A stretch of DNA of 64,000 nt, from the NCBI RefSeq assembly GCF_003696265.1, contig NZ_RFFH01000019.1, positions 1 through 64,000 of the forward strand, written 5' to 3'. Below the pieces are notes generated by a model. The model had not been told where the DNA came from and did not search any database. It saw only the letters and a list, made by a program, of their open reading frames with translations. Origin of the DNA: Nocardia stercoris (GTDB taxonomy: Bacteria; Actinomycetota; Actinomycetes; Mycobacteriales; Mycobacteriaceae). Below, piece by piece: positions 8,860 to 17,224 of this stretch (positions are counted from its first letter, which is position 1; each line of letters begins with the position of its first letter). The translations under genes and the position numbers were made by a program.

Positions 8860-10098
8860 GTGGCAGACATATCGGTTCGTGGGCGGTTGGCGCTGGCGGC
8901 GGCGGGGTTGGCGTCCTGGGCGTCGCAGAAGGCCGGGCGCGGTAAGGGGTCGATGATCGGTGGGCTGATCGCGCAGCAGCTGGATCCGTCGATCATGACC
9001 CAGCTCGGGCGGAACCGGCGCACGGTGCTGATCACCGGGACGAACGGGAAGTCCACCACGACGCGGATGACCACGGCGGCGCTGGGCACGATGGGCCGGG
9101 TCGCCACCCAGGCCGACGGCGCGAACATGGACGCGGGGATCATCGCCGCGCTCAACGCGCACCGCGCCGCGCCGCTGGCCGCCATCGAGGTCGACGAGTT
9201 GCATCTGCCGCACGTCGCCGATGCGCTGGAGCCGGCGGCCGTGGTGCTGCTGAATCTGTCGCGCGACCAGCTGGACCGGGTGGGCGAGATCACCACCATC
9301 GAGCGCCGGCTGCGCGCCGGTATGGCCCGGCACCCGAACGCGACGCTGATCGCCAACTGTGACGACGTGCTGATCACCTCGATCGCCTACGACCACCCCA
9401 ACGTGGTGTGGGTGGCCGCCGGCAGCGGCTGGGCGGTCGACTCGGCCAGCTGCCCGCGCAGCGGCGAGCCGATCGTGTGGGAGGGCGAGCACTGGCGCAG
9501 TACCGGCGCCGATTTCGAACGCCCGCAACCGGATTGGTCGGTGGACGAGGAGTTCCTGTACGGGCCGGACGGGGTGAAGGTGCCGCTGCACCTGGCGCTG
9601 CCGGGCCGGGCGAACCGGGGCAATGCCGCGCAGGCGGTGGCGGCCGCGGTGGCGCTGGGCGCGACGCCCGAAGCGGCCGCCGACGCCGCGGCCACGGTCA
9701 AGGAGATCGCGGGCCGGTACCGGACCGTGCGGGTGGGGGCGCACTCGGCGCGGCTGCTGCTGGCCAAGAACCCGGCCGGTTGGCAGGAGGCGCTGTCGAT
9801 GATCGATCCGTCCGCGACCGGCCTGGTCATCGCGGTCAACGGGCAGGTGCCTGACGGCGAGGATCTGTCCTGGTTGTGGGACGTGCGGTTCGAACATTTC
9901 GAGGGCACGCAGGTGGTGGCCTCGGGTGAGCGCGGCACCGACCTCGCGGTGCGCCTCACCTACGCCGGCGTGGACCACACGCTGGTCTCGGATCCGTTGC
10001 GCGCCATCGCATCGTGTCCGCCGGGGCAGGTGGAGGTGCTGGCCAACTACACCGCCTTCCGGGACCTGAACCGCGATCTGGAAGGGCTGGGGCAGTGA
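8860..10098 (+). CDS. murT: Lipid II isoglutaminyl synthase, MurT subunit
   Basis: 412 residues. This is a Mur-ligase-like protein with the ATP-binding loop LITGTNGKSTTTRM at residues 58-70, the central ligase domain, and the C-terminal MurT domain with GRYRTVRVG. With GatD it amidates the alpha-carboxyl of the peptidoglycan stem D-glutamate, using ATP and glutamine-derived ammonia, in the cytoplasm. The inserted four-cysteine ribbon known from S. aureus and S. pneumoniae MurT is degenerate here: only C198 remains of the CxxC...CxxC pattern (CPRSG, then WRSTGADF). The start is a GTG. Its stop overlaps the gatD start by 4 bp (GTGA), indicating translational coupling. Confidence 0.93.
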   Translation: MADISVRGRLALAAAGLASWASQKAGRGKGSMIGGLIAQQLDPSIMTQLGRNRRTVLITGTNGKSTTTRMTTAALGTMGRVATQADGANMDAGIIAALNAHRAAPLAAIEVDELHLPHVADALEPAAVVLLNLSRDQLDRVGEITTIERRLRAGMARHPNATLIANCDDVLITSIAYDHPNVVWVAAGSGWAVDSASCPRSGEPIVWEGEHWRSTGADFERPQPDWSVDEEFLYGPDGVKVPLHLALPGRANRGNAAQAVAAAVALGATPEAAADAAATVKEIAGRYRTVRVGAHSARLLLAKNPAGWQEALSMIDPSATGLVIAVNGQVPDGEDLSWLWDVRFEHFEGTQVVASGERGTDLAVRLTYAGVDHTLVSDPLRAIASCPPGQVEVLANYTAFRDLNRDLEGLGQ

Positions 10099-10805
10099 CC
10101 GAATCCACCGTGCGGATCGGGCTGGTGCTGCCCGACGTGATGGGCACCTACGGCGACGGCGGCAACGCGGTTGTGCTGCGACAGCGGTTGCGGTTGCGCG
10201 GAATCGACGCCGAAATCGTCGAGATCACCTTGAACGACCCGGTTCCCGAGTCGCTGGACGTGTATACCCTTGGCGGCGCGGAGGATTCGGCTCAGCGCCT
10301 GGCCACCCGCCACCTGCAGCAGTATCCGGGCCTGCAGCGGGCCGCCGAGCGCGGCGTGCCGGTGCTGGCGATCTGCGCGGCGATCCAGGTGCTCGGGCAC
10401 TGGTACGAGACCTCCACCGGCGAACGGGTGGACGGGGTCTCGATGCTGGACGTGACCACCTCCCCGCAGGGCCGCCGCGCCATCGGCGAGGTCGCCACCA
10501 CCCCGCTGCTCCCGGGTCTGTCCGAGGCGCTGACCGGCTTCGAGAACCACGGCGGCGGAACCACATTGGGCCCCGACGCCACACCACTGGGCCGGGTCAC
10601 CAAGGGTGTCGGCAACGGCGTCGGTGACGGTCTGGAGGGTGCCGTGCAGGGTTCGGTCATAGGCACCTACATGCACGGTCCGGCGCTGGCCCGCAATCCG
10701 GAGCTGGCCGACTACCTGTTGAGCCGGGCCATGGGCGTGGAAAGCCTTCCGCCCCTGGATCTTCCCGAGGTAGCCCTGTTGCGTCGCGAGCGGTTGCGCG
10801 CCTGA
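10095..10805 (+). CDS. gatD: Lipid II isoglutaminyl synthase, glutamine amidotransferase subunit GatD
   Basis: 236 residues of the CobQ/CobB-like class I amidotransferase fold. The nucleophile is C94 (VPVLAICAAIQVLG), and the catalytic His lies in the C-terminal segment GTYMHGPALARNP. It hydrolyses glutamine and passes ammonia to MurT. The GTG start overlaps the murT stop by 4 bp, and the two subunits form an obligate complex, so equimolar synthesis is expected. The 225-bp gap that follows contains no recognisable gene. Confidence 0.93.
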   Translation: MTESTVRIGLVLPDVMGTYGDGGNAVVLRQRLRLRGIDAEIVEITLNDPVPESLDVYTLGGAEDSAQRLATRHLQQYPGLQRAAERGVPVLAICAAIQVLGHWYETSTGERVDGVSMLDVTTSPQGRRAIGEVATTPLLPGLSEALTGFENHGGGTTLGPDATPLGRVTKGVGNGVGDGLEGAVQGSVIGTYMHGPALARNPELADYLLSRAMGVESLPPLDLPEVALLRRERLRA

Positions 10806-11030
10806 ACGTTCCAGCCTTCGAATCGAATTCGACTGGAGTGCTTCATGGTTCGTAGTCCTCGCGGCTGCGGGCCGGAAGTCGTTGGGAACACTGACTGCCC
10901 AGGCCTGCCTGGTCGACAATCATGGCTATACCGCATAACTCCACGCATTCCGGATCCGCCCGAAATGTACCGTCGCACGGTGTGAAGCGGTATTCTTCCG
11001 CAGGTTCGTACCTGATGTTGGAGGCTCGCG

Positions 11031-12644
11031 GTGCACAGACGTGCCTTTTTCAAGGCCGCCGGTGCTGCGGCAGTCCTCGGCGCGGCAGGCGCCGCTCGTG
11101 GTACGGCTCCGGCCGTCGCCGATATCGGGGAAATTCGCCGCTGGGTGCCGGAAATTTTTGCGCCGCTACCGGACCCGCCGGAACACTCGCCCGTGATCAT
11201 CATCGGCTCCGGTTTCGGTGCCGCGGTGACCGCGCTGCGTCTGTCCCAGGCGGGCGTGGCGAACACCGTGCTGGAGCGCGGATCCCGCTGGCCCACCGAT
11301 CCGTGGCGCGACGTGTTCTGCAGTGACGATCTGCCCGACGGCCGCGGCTACTGGCACCGCACCTCGTTCACCACCGTGTCCAAAGTCACCGCACCGTGCG
11401 ATTACTTCGGCGGTGTGCTGGACACCACAGACTTCGGCGGCATCCAGGTATGGCGGGGCGCCGCGGTCGGCGGCGGTTCGATCGTCTACACCGGCTGCAT
11501 GATCGCCCCCGAACGACGCTGGTTCGACGACATGTTCGGCGGCTCGGTCGACTACACCGAACTCGACACCACCTACTACCCGCGCGTGCGAAACATGATG
11601 GCGCTCAGTCCGATGCCCGCCGACGTGTACGGCTCCGCCCCGTTCACCCACTCGCGGCAATGGGATGCCCAGATACGCAAGGCCGGATACGAGCCGACTC
11701 CGAGCGACTCGGTGTTCAACTGGGACATCATTCGGGCCGAATTGGCCGGTGCCGTACAGAAATCAGCCACCATCGGTCGTAGCAACCTCGGCAACTCGAA
11801 CGGCGCCAAGTTCGACCTCACACAGAACTACCTGCGCTACGCCGAAGACACCGGCAACACCGCGATCTATCCCGGCCACCAGGTGAATTCGATCCAGCAG
11901 GACCCCAGCGGGACCTATGTGGTCACCGTCGCGAAGCTCGACCCCAGCGGCGCCGTCCTGGCCACCCGCACCCTCACCTGCGACCGGCTGTTCCTCGGCG
12001 CCGGCTCGATCGGCACCACCGAACTGCTGGTCCGCGCCCAGGCCACCGGCGCCTTGCCGAACCTCAACGAGTACATCGGCGACGGCTGGGGCACCAACGG
12101 TGACGTAGTGCTGGCCCGCGGCGAATCGCAGCTCACCGGAACCGGTTTCGGCGCCGCCAGCGCCGGCCGCATCACCGACACCACCGGCACCCCGCTCACC
12201 CTCGAGAACTGGTACGCGCCAGGCAGTTTCGGCATGGACCTGGGCATGATCGCCTCGCTGGCGATGGTGCACGACACCACCCGCGGCCGATTCTCCTACG
12301 ACGCCCACCGCGACACCATCGCGCTGAACTGGCCCAAGCAGGCCCAGGACGCGATCACCGCCGCCGCCCGCGCGGTCGACCGCCGGGTCGCCGCGGCCTC
12401 GGGTTCGATGCTCGACTACTCGATCGTCGGCCTGGACGCGAACGCCTGGTTCACCGCGCACCCGCTGGGCGGCGCGGTCCTCGGCCAGGCCACCGACGGC
12501 TACGGCCGGGTCATCGGGCACCCGGGCCTGTACGTGACCGACGGTGCGGGCCTGCCCGGCAGCGCCGGCCTGGTGAACCCGTCGCTGACCATCGCGGCCA
12601 TCGCCGAGCGCAATATCGAGGAAATCATCCGCGCGGGGAAGTGA
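11031..12644 (+). CDS. choE: Secreted cholesterol oxidase, GMC class (FAD)
   Basis: 537 residues. The N-terminus has a twin-arginine-type signal (MHRRAFFKAAGAAAVLGAAG). The FAD-binding motif IIIGSGFGAAVTALRLSQAG is at about residues 56-75. The C-terminus carries the GMC active-site segments WFTAHPLGGAVLGQATD (the general-base His) and NPSLTIAAIAERN (the conserved Asn). It matches the non-covalent FAD cholesterol oxidases of Streptomyces and Rhodococcus equi (ChoA/ChoE), which turn cholesterol into cholest-4-en-3-one outside the cell. The GTG start is supported by GGAGG upstream. Sterol preference versus other 3-beta-hydroxysteroids is not decided by sequence. Confidence 0.9.
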   Translation: MHRRAFFKAAGAAAVLGAAGAARGTAPAVADIGEIRRWVPEIFAPLPDPPEHSPVIIIGSGFGAAVTALRLSQAGVANTVLERGSRWPTDPWRDVFCSDDLPDGRGYWHRTSFTTVSKVTAPCDYFGGVLDTTDFGGIQVWRGAAVGGGSIVYTGCMIAPERRWFDDMFGGSVDYTELDTTYYPRVRNMMALSPMPADVYGSAPFTHSRQWDAQIRKAGYEPTPSDSVFNWDIIRAELAGAVQKSATIGRSNLGNSNGAKFDLTQNYLRYAEDTGNTAIYPGHQVNSIQQDPSGTYVVTVAKLDPSGAVLATRTLTCDRLFLGAGSIGTTELLVRAQATGALPNLNEYIGDGWGTNGDVVLARGESQLTGTGFGAASAGRITDTTGTPLTLENWYAPGSFGMDLGMIASLAMVHDTTRGRFSYDAHRDTIALNWPKQAQDAITAAARAVDRRVAAASGSMLDYSIVGLDANAWFTAHPLGGAVLGQATDGYGRVIGHPGLYVTDGAGLPGSAGLVNPSLTIAAIAERNIEEIIRAGK

Positions 12645-12759
12645 GCGGTCCGTCGCGGCCGGTTCAGCTGACCCGGTGATCGCGGCCCGGCCCGCCGCTA
12701 CCCTCGGTGCAGTCGGCCGTGCGATGTTGCAGCGGCCGGTCGCTGTGAAAGGGACATCC

Positions 12760-13683
12760 GTGGAGCTGCAGAATCCGGCGCCGAACCGGCCCGCCCGCCC
12801 GGGCGCGGTCACACCACCGCCGAAGGCAGCCGCGAAGGAGTCGGCCGCCGTGCGCGCCGCCCGCACGGCCACGGCGATACCGCTCTGGCTCGAGCTGCTC
12901 ATGATCGTGCTCGCGCTGGTGGCGATCGTCTTGGTCTCGGTGCTGCTGTTCGTCCCGACCTCGAAGCAGGTGCACCAGGACCTGCTGCTCCTGGACTACG
13001 CGATCTGCCTGGTCTTCGCGGCCGAATTCCTGTGGCGCTGGCGGCTTTACGGCTGGAGCTGGACCTTCCCGTTCGTGCGCTGGTTCGACGTCCTCGGCAT
13101 GATCCCGGTGACGAACCTGTACTACCGGGCCTGGCGGCTGTTCCGGATCATCCCGGTCGGGATCCGGGTCGCGCGCGCGGTCGAACGCGCCTACGCCGAC
13201 CGGATCGTGGTGGTCCTGTTCAACCGGTTCGTCGACGCCATCGTCGGCGCGATCAAACGCCCGGTGACCGCGGCCGTGCTGGACGAGATAGCGCAGGTGA
13301 TGAGCGCCGGCAAGTACGCGCAGAACATCGCCTCGGCGCTCGACGAGAACCGCGCCGAACTGGACGCCATGATGCTGGAGGTGATCCGGTCCGATCCGCA
13401 GCTGGGCCGGGTGAAATACCTGCCCTTCCACGAGGACATCATCCGCGGGATCGCGAACGCCAGCTTCCGGGTGGTGTTCCAGGTGCTGGCCGACGACCGG
13501 ATCGACGAACTCATCGGCGACGTGCTGCGCGAGAACATCCAGCAGATGCGCCGCGCCGTCGAGGAGGGCATCGACGTGACCGAGACGGTCGACAACAAGC
13601 TGCTTCCGGGCTACGCGCCCTCGCGCGAGTTCCTGCTGTCGCAGCAACGCCGCCGCGCCGACGATCAGACGCATTCCGGGTAA
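12760..13683 (+). CDS. Ion-channel-like membrane protein with Arg-rich S4-type helix
   Basis: 307 residues from a GTG with AAAGGGA upstream. The first ~45 residues are Pro/Ala-rich and probably disordered. Then come hydrophobic helices (LWLELLMIVLALVAIVLVSV and DLLLLDYAICLVFAAEFLW), a WRLYGWSWTFPFVRWFDVLGMIPV segment, and an arginine-spaced amphipathic helix (YYRAWRLFRIIPVGIRVARAVER) like a voltage-sensor S4. A pore loop with a selectivity motif such as GYG is not visible, so it may be a voltage-sensor-like protein without its own pore. The C-terminal 170 residues are a charged helical cytoplasmic domain. Its end overlaps the convergent ltrA gene by 19 bp. Confidence 0.72.
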   Translation: MELQNPAPNRPARPGAVTPPPKAAAKESAAVRAARTATAIPLWLELLMIVLALVAIVLVSVLLFVPTSKQVHQDLLLLDYAICLVFAAEFLWRWRLYGWSWTFPFVRWFDVLGMIPVTNLYYRAWRLFRIIPVGIRVARAVERAYADRIVVVLFNRFVDAIVGAIKRPVTAAVLDEIAQVMSAGKYAQNIASALDENRAELDAMMLEVIRSDPQLGRVKYLPFHEDIIRGIANASFRVVFQVLADDRIDELIGDVLRENIQQMRRAVEEGIDVTETVDNKLLPGYAPSREFLLSQQRRRADDQTHSG

Positions 13684-14849
13684 CGCCACCGTTCCCAGCT
13701 GATCAGCACCGCCAGCACCGCGGCGAGCAGCGCCAGCGCCCCGAGCGCCGGCAGATGCCAGGCGAGCGGGGTCAGCGCGACCAGGATCCCGGCGGTCAGC
13801 AGCCGGGCCCACAGCACCACGCCGGTGGCGTAGTGCCGGAATCCGATCAGGGCGAGCAGGTACAGCACCGGGCCGCCGTAGAGGGCGAGCAATGGGATAC
13901 CGGTGAGCGCGTGGTCCTCGGTACCACCGAGTTCGGCCATCACCTTCTTCGACCCGAGGGCCAGCGCCACGATCCCGACCACCATCGGGAAATGCCAGTA
14001 CGTGTAGCAGTTTCGGGCGATCTGCACGCGCCGGGGACCGCGCGCCTGCTTCAGCGCCTTCTCGACATGGTCGGCGGCGGCGTCGAAGTAGGCCGACCAC
14101 AGCAGCCCGGAGACGCTCAGTGCCAGGAGCACTCCCGCGATGATCGGCCACGACACCGGCAGCCCCGCCACACCCATCCCGATCGAGACGATCGACTCGC
14201 CGAGCGCCACGATCACGATCAGCCCGTGCCGTTCGGCGAAGTGCCCGGCCGAGTTCAACCGCCACTCGTTCCCGGCCAGCAGCGTCCAGCCCATGTCGCC
14301 GACTACCGCGCCGATCCACCACCAGATCTGGGCGGTTCCGTGAGCTTGGGCGGCGATGATCAGCAGGGTGGTGCCGATCGTGATGGATCCGGCCGACCAG
14401 CGGGTCACCTGTCGGCGCAGCTGCGGATCCTTCGCGCTGATCACCCAGAACGACACGAGATGGATGAGCCGGATCACCAGGTAGGCCAGCGCGAAGACCA
14501 GCGGCCCGTGCAGGCCGCCGGACATGTCCTCGAAGGCCTCCGGGATCACGACGGCGACGATCAGGCCGGCGCCCATGGCCGAGAACAACGCCAGCCGGAT
14601 CAGCCCGACATCGGCCTGCGCGACATTGCCCAGCCAGGCGTAGCCGATCCACACCCACCACATGACCGCCAGCACGAGCAGCGCGCGCAACATGTTGACC
14701 GCGGTGGTGTGGTGTGCGGCCAGGTCGTCCACCTGGGTGAACGCGAACACCAGGACCAGGTCGAAGAACAGTTCCAGCTCGGTGACCGACGCGTCTTCGG
14801 CGAGAAGGCGCAATCGTGGCCGGCTGGGGCGGGCGGTGCCATCGGTCAT
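13665..14849 (-). CDS. Low-temperature requirement protein A family membrane protein
   Basis: 394 residues with about ten transmembrane helices. The family signature ELELFFDLVLVFAFTQVDDLA is near residue 24, and AGNEWRLNSAGHFAERHGLIVIVALGESIVSIG is the second LtrA hallmark. LtrA was named after a Listeria cold-growth mutant; its biochemical role is unknown. The ATG at 14849 fits the family start. The 3' end overlaps the convergent channel-like gene. Confidence 0.88.
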   Translation of the reverse strand: MTDGTARPSRPRLRLLAEDASVTELELFFDLVLVFAFTQVDDLAAHHTTAVNMLRALLVLAVMWWVWIGYAWLGNVAQADVGLIRLALFSAMGAGLIVAVVIPEAFEDMSGGLHGPLVFALAYLVIRLIHLVSFWVISAKDPQLRRQVTRWSAGSITIGTTLLIIAAQAHGTAQIWWWIGAVVGDMGWTLLAGNEWRLNSAGHFAERHGLIVIVALGESIVSIGMGVAGLPVSWPIIAGVLLALSVSGLLWSAYFDAAADHVEKALKQARGPRRVQIARNCYTYWHFPMVVGIVALALGSKKVMAELGGTEDHALTGIPLLALYGGPVLYLLALIGFRHYATGVVLWARLLTAGILVALTPLAWHLPALGALALLAAVLAVLISWERWRYPECV

Positions 14850-14877
14850 GGACTCATCGTGGCAGGTTCCCGCTCAC

Positions 14878-14940
14878 GATCGGCTCAGCCGAGGTGGCGT
14901 GATCGGCTCAGCCGAGGTGGCGTGATCGGCTCAGCCGATG
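14878..14940. repeat. 23-bp tandem direct repeat, 2.7 copies
   Basis: Two identical 23-bp units (14878-14900 and 14901-14923) are followed by a partial third that includes the stop codon of the SRPBCC gene. The unit contains CGGCTCAGCCG, a near-palindrome. It looks like a local duplication of the 3' end of that gene into the gap before ltrA. Confidence 0.85.
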
Positions 14941-15518
14941 CCCTCGATCGGGTACCGCCGGGCGAACGGATTCGGGCGCTGCTCCTCGTACTGCTGCGGT
15001 GCGTAGCCCTGCTGGTCCGCGGCGTCGTCGTAGGTCTGCTGCTGATATTCCACCGGCACCCGGAACGTGCCGGTCGGATAGCCCGCGGACCGGCGGATCA
15101 GCCGGGCCAGATTGTGCACGGCCTCGTCCACGATCCGGGTCAACGTCCGCTTCAGCACGATCCCGGGCATGGGAATGGGCAGGTAGAGCTCGTTGTGATA
15201 CCAGATCTCGGTGCCGCCGGAGTCGAGATCCTCGACCTCGAACCAGCCGCCGCCGCCCCCACCGGCACCGCTCTCGATCACCGTCCAGGCAATGCGGCCG
15301 GGGGAGTACTCGTATTCGATGACCTGGCGGTCGGAGCGCCCGGTCGGCGCGACGGTCGCGTACACCCGTAGCGGCCGCCCCTGGGGGTCGCGGCTGGCGA
15401 CACGCACGTCGAGGTGTGCCGGTGACCACTCCGGTGCCCGTTCCACCGCGAGTAACGTCGCCAGCACCTGGTCCGATGGAACATCGACGATAAATCGGTG
15501 GTCGGTCTTCGTACGCAT
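14931..15518 (-). CDS. SRPBCC-family (START/polyketide-cyclase-like) protein
   Basis: 195 residues with an ATG preceded by GGAGGG. The N-terminal ~150 residues follow the SRPBCC pattern: a first strand FIVDVPSDQVLATLLAVERAPEWSP, central strands, and a long C-terminal helix LKRTLTRIVDEAVHNLARLI that closes a hydrophobic pocket. The last 40 residues are Gln/Tyr-rich and probably disordered. Such proteins bind lipids or other hydrophobic ligands; no catalytic residue is evident. It is transcribed away from ask. Confidence 0.8.
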   Translation of the reverse strand: MRTKTDHRFIVDVPSDQVLATLLAVERAPEWSPAHLDVRVASRDPQGRPLRVYATVAPTGRSDRQVIEYEYSPGRIAWTVIESGAGGGGGGWFEVEDLDSGGTEIWYHNELYLPIPMPGIVLKRTLTRIVDEAVHNLARLIRRSAGYPTGTFRVPVEYQQQTYDDAADQQGYAPQQYEEQRPNPFARRYPIEGIG

Positions 15519-15953
15519 GGCTGCCCTCCACCCCCCATAACGCTTGCGCCAGATTGTCTACAGCGTCACAGTCCCGAGTCAACCGGGCACCGGGCCAACG
15601 ATCCGCGAGCTTCGTTCCGCTACACCGCATTCCCACTGCTGAGGATGTCTTTCGAAAACCCGGGAGAATCCTGGGCAAATATGCTGTCCGATGGCGTGTT
15701 CAGGGGACTTCCGACGATCGGGCCCGACGGCGCCGGCCCGCTCGGGGCCGCCCAGGCCGTGGTCGGCTCGATCGCCGACGATTTGCCCGCGCCCCGCTGC
15801 GCGTGTGCGGCCGCGTGCGGCGCGCGACGCGGTCCGATGGTGCTCGAGCGGCCCGACGCGGTCGACTGGGACGGCCGGAGCAAATTCCCGGACCCCGGCC
15901 GGTACTCTGGACCATCGACAACCAGCACAAAACGATCTCGGAGGACCCCCGCC
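15519..15953. other. 435-bp gap upstream of ask, no gene seen
   Basis: No frame here has a convincing start, codon use or family pattern on either strand. It should hold the promoters of the SRPBCC gene (minus) and ask (plus). I could not identify a clear -35/-10 pair or a riboswitch fold by eye. Confidence 0.5.
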
Positions 15954-17219
15954 GTGGCTCTCGTCGTTCAGAAATACGGAGGATCCTCGCTCGAGTCCGC
16001 CGAGCGGATCCGTCGCGTCGCCGAGCGGATCATCGAGACGAAGAAGGCCGGCCACGATGTCGTGGTGGTCTGCTCCGCGATGGGCGACACCACCGACGAA
16101 CTGCTGGACCTCGCCCAGCAGGTGGCCCCCGCGCCGCCGGCCCGGGAACTCGACATGCTGCTGACCGCAGGTGAGCGTATCTCGAATTCGCTTGTGGCGA
16201 TGGCTATTCACTCGCTCGGTGCGCAGGCTCGTTCGTTCACCGGTTCGCAGGCCGGTGTGATCACCACCGGTGCGCACGGCAACGCCCGCATCATCGACGT
16301 CACCCCGTCGCGGGTGCGCCAGGCGCTCGACGAGGGCACGATCGTGCTGGTCGCCGGTTTCCAGGGCGTCTCGCAGGACTCGAAGGACGTGACCACCCTG
16401 GGCCGCGGTGGTTCCGACACCACCGCCGTCGCGCTCGCCGCCGCGCTGGAAGCCGACGTGTGCGAGATCTACACCGACGTGGACGGCGTGTTCACCGCCG
16501 ACCCGCGGATCGTGCCCGATGCCCAGAAGCTGGAGCAGGTCTCCTTCGAGGAGATGCTGGAGCTGGCCGCATGCGGCGCCAAGGTGCTCATGCTTCGCTG
16601 CGTGGAATACGCGCGGCGCTACAACGTTCCGGTGCATGTGCGGTCCTCCTACACCGACCGCCCCGGCACCTACATCTACGGATCGATGGAGGACATCCCC
16701 TTGGAAGCAGCAATCCTCACCGGCGTCGCGCACGACCGCGGCGAGGCCAAGGTGACCGTGACCGGCCTGCCCGACGAGCCGGGCTATGCCGCGAAGGTGT
16801 TCCGGACCATCGCCGAGGCCGAGATCAATATCGACATGGTGTTGCAGAACATCTCCAAGATCGACACCGGTAAGACCGACATCACCTTCACGCTGCCGAA
16901 GGAGGACGCCCCGCGCGCGGTCGAGGCGCTGACCAAGCGGCAGGAGGAGATCGGTTTCGCCCAGGTCCTCTTCGACGACCACATCGGCAAGGTGTCGCTG
17001 GTCGGCGCCGGCATGAAGTCGCACCCGGGCGTCACCGCCACCTTCTGCGAGGCGCTGGCCGCCGCGGGCGTCAACATCGACCTGATCTCGACCTCGGAGA
17101 TCCGCATCTCGGTGCTGGTCAAGGACACCGAGCTCGACGAGGCGGTCAAGGTCCTGCACAAGGCCTTCGATCTGGGCGGCGACGAGGTCGCGGTCGTCCA
17201 CGCTGGAACAGGACGGTAA
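15954..17219 (+). CDS. ask: Aspartate kinase (alpha subunit)
   Basis: 421 residues, the usual actinobacterial length. The kinase domain starts with MALVVQKYGGSSLESAERIRRVAERI. The feedback domain carries two ACT motifs, including DMVLQNISKIDTGKTDITFT and ISTSEIRISVLVKDTE. It phosphorylates L-aspartate, the first step towards lysine, diaminopimelate, threonine and methionine. The GTG start is preceded by GGAGG; a longer frame reaching 15498 has no support. An internal start for the beta subunit is described separately. asd follows after 5 bp as an operon. The ACT domains imply allosteric inhibition, as known for Corynebacterium LysC. Confidence 0.97.
   Translation: MALVVQKYGGSSLESAERIRRVAERIIETKKAGHDVVVVCSAMGDTTDELLDLAQQVAPAPPARELDMLLTAGERISNSLVAMAIHSLGAQARSFTGSQAGVITTGAHGNARIIDVTPSRVRQALDEGTIVLVAGFQGVSQDSKDVTTLGRGGSDTTAVALAAALEADVCEIYTDVDGVFTADPRIVPDAQKLEQVSFEEMLELAACGAKVLMLRCVEYARRYNVPVHVRSSYTDRPGTYIYGSMEDIPLEAAILTGVAHDRGEAKVTVTGLPDEPGYAAKVFRTIAEAEINIDMVLQNISKIDTGKTDITFTLPKEDAPRAVEALTKRQEEIGFAQVLFDDHIGKVSLVGAGMKSHPGVTATFCEALAAAGVNIDLISTSEIRISVLVKDTELDEAVKVLHKAFDLGGDEVAVVHAGTGR
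16701..17219 (+). other. Internal in-frame start for the aspartate kinase beta subunit
   Basis: A TTG codon at 16701 is preceded by GGAGGA with a 7-nt spacer. It would begin a 172-residue product (leucine read as Met, then EAAILTGVAHDRGEAK) identical in length to the C. glutamicum LysC beta subunit, which starts at the equivalent codon. Actinobacterial aspartate kinases are alpha2-beta2 enzymes made from overlapping frames of one gene. The ribosome-binding site inside the alpha frame is seen directly; use of this start is inferred. Confidence 0.75.
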
Positions 17220-17224
17220 TCGCC

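Noticed and set aside
8850..9978. Minus-strand frame continuous with the Fic gene across murT
   Set aside because: The part opposite murT has no family pattern and murT is certain; only the portion below 8844 is Fic.
14878..14940. CRISPR-like short repeats
   Set aside because: Units are directly adjacent with no spacers and include a gene's stop codon; this is a simple tandem duplication.
13032..15371. 779-codon plus-strand frame through the channel-like, ltrA and SRPBCC genes
   Set aside because: Overlaps three supported genes and has shadow-type Arg/Pro/Gln composition.
15519..15953. Lysine-type riboswitch upstream of ask
   Set aside because: No recognisable aptamer core, and actinobacterial ask is controlled by enzyme feedback rather than this riboswitch, as far as is known.
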